This document shows positions 1 to 7,642 of a stretch of DNA of 64,000 nucleotides, piece by piece. The notes under the pieces are model-generated. The model saw only the letters and a program-made list of their open reading frames with translations, did not search any database and had not been told where the DNA came from. The DNA lies in NCBI GenBank assembly GCA_910588495.1, contig CAJUPU010000014.1, forward strand, positions 1 through 64,000. The letters are read 5' to 3'. The first letter of the stretch is position 1. Every line of letters begins with the position of its first letter. A program made the translations under genes and the position numbers. Source of the DNA: an uncultured Oscillospiraceae bacterium. Lineage in GTDB: Bacteria > Bacillota > Clostridia > Oscillospirales > Oscillospiraceae.

Positions 1-128
1 CCGGGATGCTGGGTCACTACAGCGCCGGGTTCACCCTGGATACCTACGCCCACGTCACCACCCAGGCGCAGCGGCAAGCGGCGGATACCGCGGATACCAT
101 GGCGAATATCCTCTCCGGTGCCATCTAA
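1..128 (+). CDS. Tyrosine recombinase/integrase, C-terminal end only
   Basis: The window opens inside a gene; the last 41 codons are readable from base 3 to the TAA at 126-128. They contain LGHYSAGFTLDTYAHVT, which matches the catalytic C-terminus of phage-type integrases: LGH followed by a Tyr nucleophile in TLDTYAHV. Such enzymes insert mobile elements, often at tRNA genes, and this one ends about 130 bp from the 3' end of tRNA-fMet. Only the tail is visible, so the intactness of the gene and the extent of any element to its left are unknown. A strong hairpin terminator follows. The family call is fairly secure, and its substrate site is inference. Confidence 0.75.
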   Translation, partial: GMLGHYSAGFTLDTYAHVTTQAQRQAADTADTMANILSGAI

Positions 129-150
129 TCCTTTCTGAACATTTCGCCGT

Positions 151-190
151 ATGGGTCAGCGCATGGGTCAAAGCGCTGACCCATTTTTTA
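151..190 (+). terminator. Intrinsic terminator after integrase
   Basis: A 12-bp inverted repeat, ATGGGTCAGCGC paired with GCGCTGACCCAT, encloses a short loop and is followed by TTTTTT. It sits 23 bp after the integrase stop codon. Confidence 0.75.
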
Positions 191-220
191 ACCCAGATTA
201 TTTTCCAACAAAAGCAGAGA

Positions 221-256
221 AAAAGCCCTGAAATCTTGCGATTTCAGGGCTTTTTT
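221..256. terminator. Bidirectional terminator between integrase and tRNA genes
   Basis: There is a perfect 15-bp stem (221-235 with 240-254) and a TTGC loop, with A/T runs on both sides, so it can terminate either strand. On the minus strand it lies directly after the tRNA-fMet CCA end and is probably the tRNA operon terminator. Confidence 0.8.
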
Positions 257-332
257 GGTTGCGGGGGCCGGATTTGAACCGACGACCTTCGGGTTATGAG
301 CCCGATGAGCTACCAGACTGCTCCACCCCGCG
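256..332 (-). tRNA. Initiator tRNA-fMet (CAU)
   Basis: A 77-nt cloverleaf on the minus strand has CAT as anticodon and an encoded CCA end at 256-258. It starts with CGCGGGG, and C1 faces A72, giving the unpaired 1:72 position typical of bacterial initiator tRNAs. The anticodon stem has the three consecutive G:C pairs (GGG/CCC) needed for initiation. It is the second gene of a two-tRNA transcript. Confidence 0.96.
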
Positions 333-341
333 ATATGAAAT

Positions 342-428
342 TGGTGCCGGAGACCGGGGTCGAACCGGCACGGGATCGCTCCCACGGGATTTTAAGTCCC
401 GGGCGTCTGCCAATTCCGCCACTCCGGC
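342..428 (-). tRNA. tRNA-Leu (UAA)
   Basis: An 87-nt class II tRNA on the minus strand has a long variable arm, a seven-base loop containing the TAA anticodon and a CCA end encoded at 342-344. The acceptor stem pairs GCCGGAG with CTCCGGC. It lies 9 bp upstream of tRNA-fMet in the same transcript. Confidence 0.95.
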
Positions 429-444
429 TTGTCAAGGCTCAATC

Positions 445-473
445 ATAATAGCACGTTTACAAGGCCCTGTCAA
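445..473 (-). promoter_or_regulatory. Sigma-A-type promoter for the tRNA pair
   Basis: On the minus strand TTGACA (468-473) and TATTAT (445-450) are separated by 17 bp, just upstream of tRNA-Leu. Confidence 0.75.
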
Positions 474-537
474 CCCCTATTTTTTGTCGCGGGCCGTCGA
501 GGCCCCCTCCGGGCGCCCGGCCCGGAGGGGGCGGCGC

Positions 538-2166
538 TCAGGCGCCGGTGGTGTGGGCGATGTAGGTGAGGTGGTCGCCCAGGCGCTCCAGGTTGGAGAC
601 CAGGTTGATGAACACCCCGCTGGACTCCGCCCGGCACTCCCCGGCGTTGAGCCGCTGGATGTGCCGGTCGATCAGGGCCTTGCGCAGGCCGTCCACCTCC
701 TCCTCCACCCGGTCGATCTGGGGCAGCAGCATGGGATCTCGCTCCAGTACCGCCCGCTTGGTGAGGCCGTACAGCTCTTCCACCCGGGCCACCATGCCGT
801 CCAGCTCCTCCCCCACGCTGGGGGAGAAGTCCAGGCCCCCGTCCAGGGACCGCCGGGCGTATTTGGTGAGGTTATCGGCGATCTCCGCGATGCGCATGAT
901 GTCCCCCAGGCTGCTGTGCAGGTGGGAGATGGCCCGCTCGTCCGCCAGCTTGCTCTGGGCGGACAGCCGGATGAGGTAGTTCACCATCCCCTGGGAGATC
1001 TCTCCCGCCTGGCCGATAAGGTGGTGGGTGGGCTGGATGAGCTCCCGGTCCCTGTCCGCGAAGGCGCGGTAGCCGGTGCGGAAGGCGTCCATGGCGGTGT
1101 CGGACAGCCGGATCAGCTCCTTTTCCAGCTGGGAGATGGCCAGGGACGCGGAGGACAGCATACGCTCGTCCAGGAAGGTGGCCGGAGCGGAGGCCGGGGC
1201 CCGCCGGTCCTTGACCAGCAGCTCCGACATCTTCACGAACCAGCCGCAGAAGGGCAGGAACAGGGCGGTGCAGGCCACGTTGAAGAAGGTGTGGAACATG
1301 GCGATCTGGGTGGCGGGGGCGGGGAACCACCGGCGGAAGGTGGCGTCCATGGCCCCCGGCCAGCACAGCAGCGCCGCGAAAAAGAGGGCGCTGCCCAGGG
1401 TGTTGAACAGCAGGTGGATCAGCCCCGCCCGGCGGGCGCCGGTCCCAGCGGTGGCGGAGGACATCAGGGCGGTGACGCAGGAGCCGATGTTGGTGCCCAG
1501 GATGATGTAGAGCGCCTCGTTGCCCCCGGTGCCGATGGTGAGCCCCGCCACCGACATGGCGATGATGATGGAGGTGGTGGCCGAGCTGGACTGGACCAGG
1601 GCGGTGAGCAGCACCCCCGCCAGCAGCAGCAGGAAGGGATCGGACACCGTCTCGAATATGCCCTGGATGGCGTCCCGGCTGGCCTTCATGGCGTCGGACA
1701 TGAGGGCAAGGCCGACGAAGATCAGCCCCAGGCCCGCCAAGATCATGCCCGTCTTTTTCATCCCGTCCCTCTTGCACACCATGAACATCATGATGCCCGC
1801 GAAGGCCAGGATCTGGACATAGGTGGTGATGGGAAAGGCGCTGAGGGCGGCGATCTGGGCGGTGACGGTGGTGCCGATGTTGGCCCCCATGATCATGGCC
1901 GCCGCCTGGTAGAGGTCCATGGCCCCCACGTTGACGAAGCCCACGATCAGCACGGTGGTCACGCCGGAGCTCTGGATGAGGGCGGTGGCGGCGGCGCCCA
2001 CCCCCACGTTCACCAGCCGTTTGTGGGCGGCGCGGCCGAACAGTTCTTTGAGACGGCCGGTGGCCAGCTGCTCGATGTTGGCGGTGAGCAGGTGCACCCC
2101 CACCAGGAAGGTCCCGGTGCCGGCCAGCAGCCGGGCCAGGAACAGCGAGATCTGCGCGATGGTCAT
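538..2166 (-). CDS. Na+/phosphate cotransporter with PhoU-like tail
   Basis: This 542-residue protein belongs to the NptA/YjbB family (Na/Pi-cotransporter II-like), which moves phosphate with sodium across the membrane. The first ~300 residues contain repeated hydrophobic helices, including two similar QSS(S/G) repeats (ALIQSSGVTTV and ALVQSSSATTS) that are the family hallmark. The last ~200 residues are helical and charged, like PhoU, and may gate export or uptake. I start at the ATG at 2166 because GGGGAGAG lies 3-10 bp upstream; an in-frame GTG at 2184 would put that Shine-Dalgarno inside the coding region. It is a single gene preceded by a hairpin with a T-run, so transcription may be attenuated. 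Confidence 0.88.
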   Translation of the reverse strand: MTIAQISLFLARLLAGTGTFLVGVHLLTANIEQLATGRLKELFGRAAHKRLVNVGVGAAATALIQSSGVTTVLIVGFVNVGAMDLYQAAAMIMGANIGTTVTAQIAALSAFPITTYVQILAFAGIMMFMVCKRDGMKKTGMILAGLGLIFVGLALMSDAMKASRDAIQGIFETVSDPFLLLLAGVLLTALVQSSSATTSIIIAMSVAGLTIGTGGNEALYIILGTNIGSCVTALMSSATAGTGARRAGLIHLLFNTLGSALFFAALLCWPGAMDATFRRWFPAPATQIAMFHTFFNVACTALFLPFCGWFVKMSELLVKDRRAPASAPATFLDERMLSSASLAISQLEKELIRLSDTAMDAFRTGYRAFADRDRELIQPTHHLIGQAGEISQGMVNYLIRLSAQSKLADERAISHLHSSLGDIMRIAEIADNLTKYARRSLDGGLDFSPSVGEELDGMVARVEELYGLTKRAVLERDPMLLPQIDRVEEEVDGLRKALIDRHIQRLNAGECRAESSGVFINLVSNLERLGDHLTYIAHTTGA

Positions 2167-2204
2167 TGGCTCTCCCCTTTTCACAATGTTTTTGAGGCGT
2201 ATCT

Positions 2205-2245
2205 ATAAAAAACGAGACTTTGCCGCCGGAGGCGGCAAAGTCTCG
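2205..2245 (-). terminator. Terminator-like hairpin in the Na/Pi transporter leader
   Basis: Two 15-base arms (2213-2227 and 2231-2245) are perfectly complementary with a 3-base loop (probably opening by a base pair). On the minus strand the stem is followed by GTTTTTT. It stands 39 bp before the transporter ATG with no minus-strand gene upstream, so it is either an attenuator or ends an unseen short leader transcript. Confidence 0.6.
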
Positions 2246-2432
2246 CCATTTCATCTCCAGCCGGATCGTACGATCGTATTGACGGCGCGGTGAACACGGA
2301 CAGGTCCGTGCAGGCTACTCCCTTTGCATGTTCCATCATACCTGATGTCCGCCCCGCTGTCGATCTCCATTTTTCATAAGATCGGGCCGGACGCCCCTGC
2401 CTCCTTCCGGCTCCTTGTCCCGCGGAAAGCTC
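2246..2432. other. Divergent intergenic stretch, nothing recognised
   Basis: This stretch separates the minus-strand transporter leader from the plus-strand riboswitch operon. It must contain the transporter promoter, but I see no convincing -35/-10 pair and no ORF. Confidence 0.4.
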
Positions 2433-2461
2433 TTGACAAATTTCGCCCGTTATGATACTGT
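2433..2461 (+). promoter_or_regulatory. Promoter of the SLH-chelatase/ABC importer operon
   Basis: TTGACA (2433-2438) and TACTGT (2456-2461) are separated by 17 bp, and the cobalamin riboswitch begins about 20 bp downstream. Confidence 0.6.
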
Positions 2462-2479
2462 ATGACTACAACAAAATAT

Positions 2480-2582
2480 GGAAACCAGCTGCGCCCCACA
2501 TGAATAGGGTGAAAAGCCCTGCGAGTCGGTCACTGTGAAGCCCCCGCCCGAGGGGATGAGTCAGGTATGTGGCAGTTGGAAG
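2480..2582 (+). promoter_or_regulatory. Cobalamin (B12) riboswitch
   Basis: The segment carries conserved cobalamin-aptamer blocks: GAATAGGGTGAAAAGCCCTG, CGAGTCGGTCACTGTGA and GATGAGTCAGGTATGTGGCA. The closing arms CCAGCTGC (2485-2492) and GCAGTTGG (2572-2579) pair with one wobble. It lies between a promoter and an intrinsic terminator upstream of the SLH-chelatase gene, so adenosylcobalamin or a related corrinoid is expected to switch the operon off by premature termination. The core is almost identical to the riboswitch at 58.9 kb. Confidence 0.92.
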
Positions 2583-2662
2583 CATTCTGCCGGTACCGGA
2601 AGTGCGCTTCTCGTCCGGCCTCATCCTGTCTCGATCGTCACATGGATGGGGCTTTGTTCATT

Positions 2663-2696
2663 GCGCTCCGTGTATCCGGCACGGGGCGCGTTTTTA
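2663..2696 (+). terminator. Riboswitch-controlled attenuator
   Basis: GCGCTCCGTG (2663-2672) pairs with CACGGGGCGC (2680-2689) with one G:U pair, followed by GTTTTT. It lies about 85 bp before the first start codon, in the position expected for the riboswitch expression platform. Confidence 0.75.
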
Positions 2697-2781
2697 TCCG
2701 CCCCGGTGGCCGCGTACCCCCAATCGGCGCGGACAGGCCGCGCAGGGAGATAAAAACGACTGTCAAGGAGGAGATGGACCC

Positions 2782-4653
2782 ATGAGAAAACGGAACAGGG
2801 CGCTGGCCATGCTGCTGGCGCTGGTGATGGCCTTCGGGCTGACCGGCGCGGCCTTTGCCGCCGGGGAGGACGGCGGGGCCTACACCGACGTGCCCGGCTG
2901 GGCCAAGGAGTATGTGGATGAGATGACGGAGAAGGGCCTGATCGACGGCAAGACCGACACCACCTTCGGGGCCGGCGACCCCATGACCCGGGCCGACCTG
3001 GTGACCGCCCTGTACCGCCTGGACGGCTCCCCCGATGTGAAGGACAAGGAGGACCCCTTCCAGGACGTGGCGGCGGACGCGGCCTATCGGGACGCCGTGG
3101 TCTGGGCCTATGACCACAAGATCGTCAACGGCAAGAGCGCCGACACCTTCGACCCCGAGGGCAGCGCCCAGCGCCAGGAGATCGCCAAGATCGTGTGCCG
3201 GTTCGCCGCCTTTCAGGTGGGCCGGGAGAGCCTGGACAGCCGCAAGGACGAGATGTCCGCCTATCCCGACGCCGCCGACGTGGACGAGTGGGCCAGGGAC
3301 TGCATGAACTGGGCGGTGGCCAGCCAGTTCATCACCGGCAGCGACGGAAGGCTGCTCCCCCACGGCACCGCCACCCGGGCGGAGGTGTCCGCCATCCTGT
3401 GCCGCTATCTGGCTGACGCCGCCACCGGCGACGCCTCCAAGGACGATCCCCGCAACCAGGACGGCATCGGCAAAAAGGAGCTGCTGGTGGTGAGCTTCGG
3501 CACCAGCTTCAACGACAACCGGACGGTCACCATCAAGGCGGTGGAGGACGCCATGGACAAGGCGTTCCCCGGCTATGACGTGCGAAGGGCGTTCACCGCC
3601 GACACCATCATCGAGCACATCTACCGCCGGGACGGCGAGAGCATCGACAACGTGAAGCAGGCCCTGGAGCGGGCCAAGAAAAACGGGGTGGAGGAGCTGC
3701 TGGTGCAGCCCACCCACCTGATGAACGGCTGGGAGTACGGCGATCTGGTGAAGGCCCTGGAGAAGTATGAGGGCGACTTCGCGTCCATCAAGATCGGCGC
3801 GCCCCTGCTCACCACCGACGACGACTTCGCCAGAGTGGGCGAGGCCATGATCGAGGCCACCGAGGAGCTGACCGCCGACGACGAGACCGCCGTGTGCTGG
3901 ATGGGCCACGGCACCGAGGCCGCCTCCAACGGGATCTACGCCAAGATGCAGAAGTGGTTCGCCGACGCCGGGGCGGACAACCACTTCGTGGGCACCGTGG
4001 AGGCCGAGCCCACCGCCCGGGACCTGGCCCAGCTGGTGAAGGAGGCCGGGTACACCAAGGTGGTGCTGCGCCCCATGATGATCGTGGCGGGGGACCACGC
4101 CAACAACGACATGGCGGATGAGAAGGACCCCGAGTCCTGGTGGTCCGTGTTCACCGCCGCCGGGCTGGAGGTCCAGTGCGAGATCAAGGGGCTGGGCGAG
4201 CTGGCCGAGATCCAGGCCCTGCTGGCCGACCACGCCAAGAACGCCAAGGACCTGAAGGACACCGGCATCGACGTGGAGCCCAACCCCAACGACCCCGGCG
4301 CCGGGGACGAGCCCAAGGCCCTGGCCGACGGCACCTATGCCATTGAGGTGGAGTGCGAGCAGTCCATGTTCAAGATCGACAGCTGCACCCTCACCGTGAA
4401 GGACGGGGAGATGACCGCCCGGCTGGTGCTGGGCAGCGATAGCTTCGACAAGATGTTCCCGGGCACCGCCGCCGCGGCCAAGCTGGCCCAGGAGGGGGCG
4501 GTGGACGGCGAGACCGCCGACGGCAAGACCGCCTTCACCCTGAGCGTGGCCGAGCTGGACAAGCCCCTGGACTACGCCGCCCACAGCGTGCGCAAGGACG
4601 ACTGGTACGACCGCACCCTCACCTTCGACGCCGCCAGCGCCCAGGCAAAGTAA
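2782..4653 (+). CDS. Secreted SLH-anchored CbiK-type cobaltochelatase
   Basis: This 623-residue protein starts at the ATG at 2782, after AAGGAGGAG. Residues 1-26 are a Sec signal peptide ending AAFAAG. Three SLH repeats (about 34-80, 93-140 and 157-210) would bind secondary cell-wall polymer. Residues 232-490 match anaerobic sirohydrochlorin cobaltochelatase CbiK, with both expected metal-site histidines: His376 in WMGHGTEAASN and His439 in AGDHANND, plus the acidic motif VEAEPTARD. Residues 515-623 (DGTY...TFDAAS) are a beta-rich module also seen in the next gene. CbiK normally acts in the cytoplasm, and periplasmic forms are known in Desulfovibrio. Here the enzyme should face outside. It is the first gene of a cobalamin-riboswitch operon with an ABC importer, so a role in surface tetrapyrrole or cobalt handling is inferred. 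Confidence 0.88.
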   Translation: MRKRNRALAMLLALVMAFGLTGAAFAAGEDGGAYTDVPGWAKEYVDEMTEKGLIDGKTDTTFGAGDPMTRADLVTALYRLDGSPDVKDKEDPFQDVAADAAYRDAVVWAYDHKIVNGKSADTFDPEGSAQRQEIAKIVCRFAAFQVGRESLDSRKDEMSAYPDAADVDEWARDCMNWAVASQFITGSDGRLLPHGTATRAEVSAILCRYLADAATGDASKDDPRNQDGIGKKELLVVSFGTSFNDNRTVTIKAVEDAMDKAFPGYDVRRAFTADTIIEHIYRRDGESIDNVKQALERAKKNGVEELLVQPTHLMNGWEYGDLVKALEKYEGDFASIKIGAPLLTTDDDFARVGEAMIEATEELTADDETAVCWMGHGTEAASNGIYAKMQKWFADAGADNHFVGTVEAEPTARDLAQLVKEAGYTKVVLRPMMIVAGDHANNDMADEKDPESWWSVFTAAGLEVQCEIKGLGELAEIQALLADHAKNAKDLKDTGIDVEPNPNDPGAGDEPKALADGTYAIEVECEQSMFKIDSCTLTVKDGEMTARLVLGSDSFDKMFPGTAAAAKLAQEGAVDGETADGKTAFTLSVAELDKPLDYAAHSVRKDDWYDRTLTFDAASAQAK

Positions 4654-4673
4654 AAAGGACATCCCCTTTCCCT

Positions 4674-4713
4674 GAGCGCCGCGGAGCCCAAGCGCTTCGC
4701 GGCGCTCTCTTTT
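4674..4713 (+). terminator. Internal terminator-like hairpin after the chelatase gene
   Basis: GAGCGCCGCG pairs with CGCGGCGCTC around a 14-base loop, followed by TCTTTT. It lies between the chelatase and lipoprotein genes and would reduce, not abolish, downstream transcription. Confidence 0.55.
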
Positions 4714-4761
4714 GAGGCGGCGGACAGCGTGCCGCCTCACTTCTGCAAGGAGGGACCCAGA

Positions 4762-5411
4762 ATGAAAAAGAGTTCGATCTTGTGCCTGACGGCGGGGCTG
4801 GCGCTGGCCCTGCTGGCCGGGTGCGCCGGGGAGAAGGCGCCGGAGCCGTCCGCGCCCCCCAGCGCCCCCCCGGCCCAGTCCCAGGCGGCGCAGCCCACGC
4901 CCACGCCGGAGCCCGCGTCCACCCCCGCGCCCTCTGCGGAGCCCACTCCCACCCCCGCGCCCTCTGCGGAGCCCACGCCCACCCCCATGCCCTCTGCGGA
5001 GCCCGCGCCCACCCCCGCGCCCTCCGCGGAGCCCACGCCCACTCCCGCGCCCTCTGCGGAGCCCACCTCCGCCCCGGCCCCCCAGGGCCCGGAGGACGGG
5101 AACTATACCGCCAATGTCACCCTGTCCGGGGGCACCGGCCGGGCCTCCATCCAGTCCCCGGCCAAGCTGCGGTGTACCGAGGACAGTTCACCGCCACCAT
5201 TCAATGGAGCAGCCCCAATTTTGACTACATGAAGGTGAACGGGACCCGGTACGACCTCATCAGCGCCCCGGGGGCCGATTCCGCCTTCGAGATCCCCGTG
5301 GCCGCCTTCGACACGCCCCTGCCGGTGATCGCCGACACCATAGCCATGAGCGAGCCCCACGAGGTGGAGTACGCCATCACCTTCGACTCCGCCAGCCTGA
5401 CGAAACAGTGA
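4762..5411 (+). pseudogene. Surface lipoprotein with NEAT-like beta-domain, frameshifted
   Basis: The start is the ATG at 4762 after AAGGAGGG. A lipoprotein signal ends at LALLAGC. A Pro/Thr/Ala linker follows, with about five tandem copies of a 10-residue unit like PTPTPAPSAE (roughly 4920-5070). A domain beginning DGNYTANVTLSGG then starts. At about 5170 the frame breaks: the domain continues in another frame (GQFTATIQWSSPNFDYM ... TFDSASLTKQ) to the TGA at 5409-5411. Adding one base near CTGCGG restores a continuous domain. The domain resembles the C-terminus of the upstream chelatase and recalls NEAT-like haem-binding modules found with iron transporters (inference). It is either a real single-base deletion or a sequencing error. 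It lies 10 bp upstream of the binding-protein gene. Confidence 0.75.
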
Positions 5412-5421
5412 GGAGAGGCCC

Positions 5422-6615
5422 ATGAAACGCTGGAACTTTTTTCTGCCCGCCCTGATCTTGGCCCTGGCCCTGTGCGCCTGCGCCCCGGTTGGGGAGGGGG
5501 CCTCTGCGCCGCCTTCGGCGGAGTCCTCTCAAGGGACAGCGCCTGAGAATACACAGCGGACGGTCCCGCCTTGGAGCGAATTGGATTGGAGCGGACACCT
5601 GGAGCTGGACTACGCCCAGAGCTTTGCCGTGGACTACTCCCAGGAGGGCTATAAGCGGATCGCCATCGACCAGGAGACCTATCTGGTGGTCCCGGAGCTG
5701 GACCCGGTGCCGGAGGGCATCCCCGAGGACGTGACCGTCCTGCGCCAGCCCCTGGAGAACGTCTACTTACAGGCCACCTCCGCCATGGACTGCTTCCGGA
5801 AGCTGGACGTGATGGACGCCGTCACCATGACGGGCACCGACGCGCCGGGCTGGTACATCCCCGAGGCCAGGGCGGCCATGGAGTCCGGCAGGATGGTGTA
5901 CGCCGGGAAGTACTCCGCCCCGGACTATGAGCTGATCCAGTCCAAAAACTGCGGTCTGGCCCTCACCTCCACCATGATCTACCACAACCCGGAGGTGAAG
6001 GAGCAGCTGGAGCGCATGGGCGTGCCGGTGCTGGTGGAGCGCTCCAGCTATGAGAGCCACCCCCTGGGCCGGATGGAGTGGGTGAAGCTGTACGGCGTCC
6101 TCTTCGACCGGGAGGAGGAGGCCCGGGCCTATTACAATGAGCAGCTGGCCAGGCTGGAGCCGGTGCTGGAGCGGGAGAGCACCGGGAAAACGGTGGCCTT
6201 CTTCGCCGTCAACGCCAACGGCATGGTGACGGTGCGCAAGCCGGGGGACTACATCGCCAAGGCCATCGACCTGGCCGGAGGGGTGTACGCCCTGAAGGGC
6301 CTGAGCGGGGAGGAGAACGCCCTGTCCACCATGAACATCCAGATGGAGAGCTTCTACGACATGGCCAAGGACGCGGATATCCTGATCTACAACAGCGCCA
6401 TCGAGTCCACCCTGGAGACCCTGGACCAGCTGGTGGACAAGAGCGCTCCCCTGGCGGAGTTCAAGGCGGTGCGGGAGGGGAACGTGTGGTGCACCGGCAA
6501 GAGCATGTTCCAGGAGTCCCAGTCGGTGGGCGAGACGATCTTGGACATCAACAAGATCCTCACCCAGGGCCATGGGGCGGACGGGTCGCTGAGCTACCTG
6601 TACCGGCTGAAATGA
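5422..6615 (+). CDS. ABC importer substrate-binding lipoprotein (FecB/BtuF-like)
   Basis: This 397-residue protein starts at the ATG after GAGGAGAGGCCC. The signal LALALCAC marks a lipid-anchored Cys near residue 18. The rest fits the class III periplasmic-binding fold (Peripl_BP_2): a first lobe with the metal/tetrapyrrole-binder type motif TSTMIYHNPEVKEQLERMGVPVLVE, a helix YESHPLGRMEWVKLYGVLF, and a second lobe ending in GETILDINKIL. These proteins deliver iron siderophores, haem or corrinoids to FecCD/BtuCD permeases. Its operon-mates are a chelatase and a cobalamin riboswitch, so a tetrapyrrole or corrinoid substrate is more likely than a siderophore, but the ligand is not proven. Confidence 0.82.
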   Translation: MKRWNFFLPALILALALCACAPVGEGASAPPSAESSQGTAPENTQRTVPPWSELDWSGHLELDYAQSFAVDYSQEGYKRIAIDQETYLVVPELDPVPEGIPEDVTVLRQPLENVYLQATSAMDCFRKLDVMDAVTMTGTDAPGWYIPEARAAMESGRMVYAGKYSAPDYELIQSKNCGLALTSTMIYHNPEVKEQLERMGVPVLVERSSYESHPLGRMEWVKLYGVLFDREEEARAYYNEQLARLEPVLERESTGKTVAFFAVNANGMVTVRKPGDYIAKAIDLAGGVYALKGLSGEENALSTMNIQMESFYDMAKDADILIYNSAIESTLETLDQLVDKSAPLAEFKAVREGNVWCTGKSMFQESQSVGETILDINKILTQGHGADGSLSYLYRLK

Positions 6616-6628
6616 CGGAGGGACGACC

Positions 6629-7642
6629 ATGAGAGACGACCGTGCGCGCTACGCCGGGGGGCTGCTCCTGCTGGCGGCGCTGGCCCTGGGGTTGCTGGTG
6701 TGGAACGTGTGCGCCGGCAGCGTGTCCATCCCGCTGGGGGAGGTGCTCCGCGCCCTGCTCTCCCCGGAGGAGGGGGGGATCGTCTGGGGGATGCGCCTGC
6801 CCCGGCTGCTGGCCGCCGCCATCCTGGGCGGGGCGCTGTCGGTGTCCGGCTTCCTGCTCCAGACCTTTTTCGCCAACCCCATCGCCGGGCCCTTCGTGCT
6901 GGGCATCTCCTCCGGGGCCAAGCTGACGGTGGCCCTGGTGATGGTGGTCTTCCTCAGCCACGGCATCGTCCTCAGCTCCATGGCCATGGTGGCCGGGGCC
7001 TTCGCGGGGTCCATGCTGTCCATGGGCTTCGTGCTGCTCATGTCCCGCAGGGTGCGCAGCATGTCCATGCTGGTGGTGTGCGGCATCATGATCGGCAACA
7101 TCTGCTCCGCGATCACCGACTTCGTGATCACCTTCAGCGACGACTCCAACATCGTCAATCTCCACAACTGGTCCCTGGGCAGCTTCTCGGGCACCTCCTG
7201 GGAGGACGTGGGCCTCATGGCCTGGATCGTGGGCGCCGCCCTGCTGCTGTCCTTTCTGTTGTCCAAGCCCATCGGCGCCTATCAGATGGGGGAGGTGTAC
7301 GCCCAGAACATGGGGGTCGATATCAAACGCTTCCGGGCCCAGCTGATCTTGCTGTCCAGCCTGCTGTCCGCCACCGTCACCGCCTTCGCCGGGCCCATCT
7401 CCTTCGTGGGCATCGCCGTGCCCCACCTGGTGAAGGGCCTGTTCCGCACCGCCAAGCCCATCGTGATCATACCCGGCTGCTTTCTGGGGGGAGCGGCCTT
7501 CTGCCTGTTCTGCGACCTGATCGCCCGGACCGCTTTCGCCCCCAGAGACATGTCTATCAGCTCCGTCACCGCCGTGTTCGGCGCGCCGGTGGTGCTCTAT
7601 CTCATGGCGTCCCGCCGGGGCGGGAGAGGAGGGGACCAATGA
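6629..7642 (+). CDS. FecCD/BtuC-family ABC permease
   Basis: This 337-residue membrane protein has about ten hydrophobic helices and the family landmarks RLPRLLAAAILGGALSVSG (N-terminal), FFANPIAGPFVLGISSGA, and GPISFVGIAVPHLVKG before the last helices. It would form the homodimeric channel of a type II importer for iron complexes or corrinoids. It starts 13 bp after the binding-protein stop, and its own TGA overlaps the ATG of the ATPase gene (ATGA), indicating translational coupling. The substrate is as uncertain as for the binding protein. Confidence 0.9.
   Translation: MRDDRARYAGGLLLLAALALGLLVWNVCAGSVSIPLGEVLRALLSPEEGGIVWGMRLPRLLAAAILGGALSVSGFLLQTFFANPIAGPFVLGISSGAKLTVALVMVVFLSHGIVLSSMAMVAGAFAGSMLSMGFVLLMSRRVRSMSMLVVCGIMIGNICSAITDFVITFSDDSNIVNLHNWSLGSFSGTSWEDVGLMAWIVGAALLLSFLLSKPIGAYQMGEVYAQNMGVDIKRFRAQLILLSSLLSATVTAFAGPISFVGIAVPHLVKGLFRTAKPIVIIPGCFLGGAAFCLFCDLIARTAFAPRDMSISSVTAVFGAPVVLYLMASRRGGRGGDQ

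Noticed and set aside
505..535. A GC-rich hairpin as terminator of the Na/Pi transporter
   Set aside because: The stem is strong, but no T-run follows it on the minus strand.
2167..2184. A GTG start for the Na/Pi transporter
   Set aside because: It would swallow the GGGGAGAG ribosome site of the ATG at 2166.
259..2208. A 649-codon ORF opposite the Na/Pi transporter gene
   Set aside because: It crosses two tRNA genes and mirrors the codon bias of the real minus-strand gene. His/Gly/Gln-rich antisense translation without domains.
2638..4740. A 700-codon ORF antisense to the SLH-chelatase
   Set aside because: It is a shadow of a strongly biased GC-rich gene, with no ribosome site, and covers the riboswitch expression platform.
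4915..5075. Tandem repeats as a CRISPR array
   Set aside because: Contiguous in-frame 30-bp units without spacers, encoding a Pro-rich linker. No cas genes.
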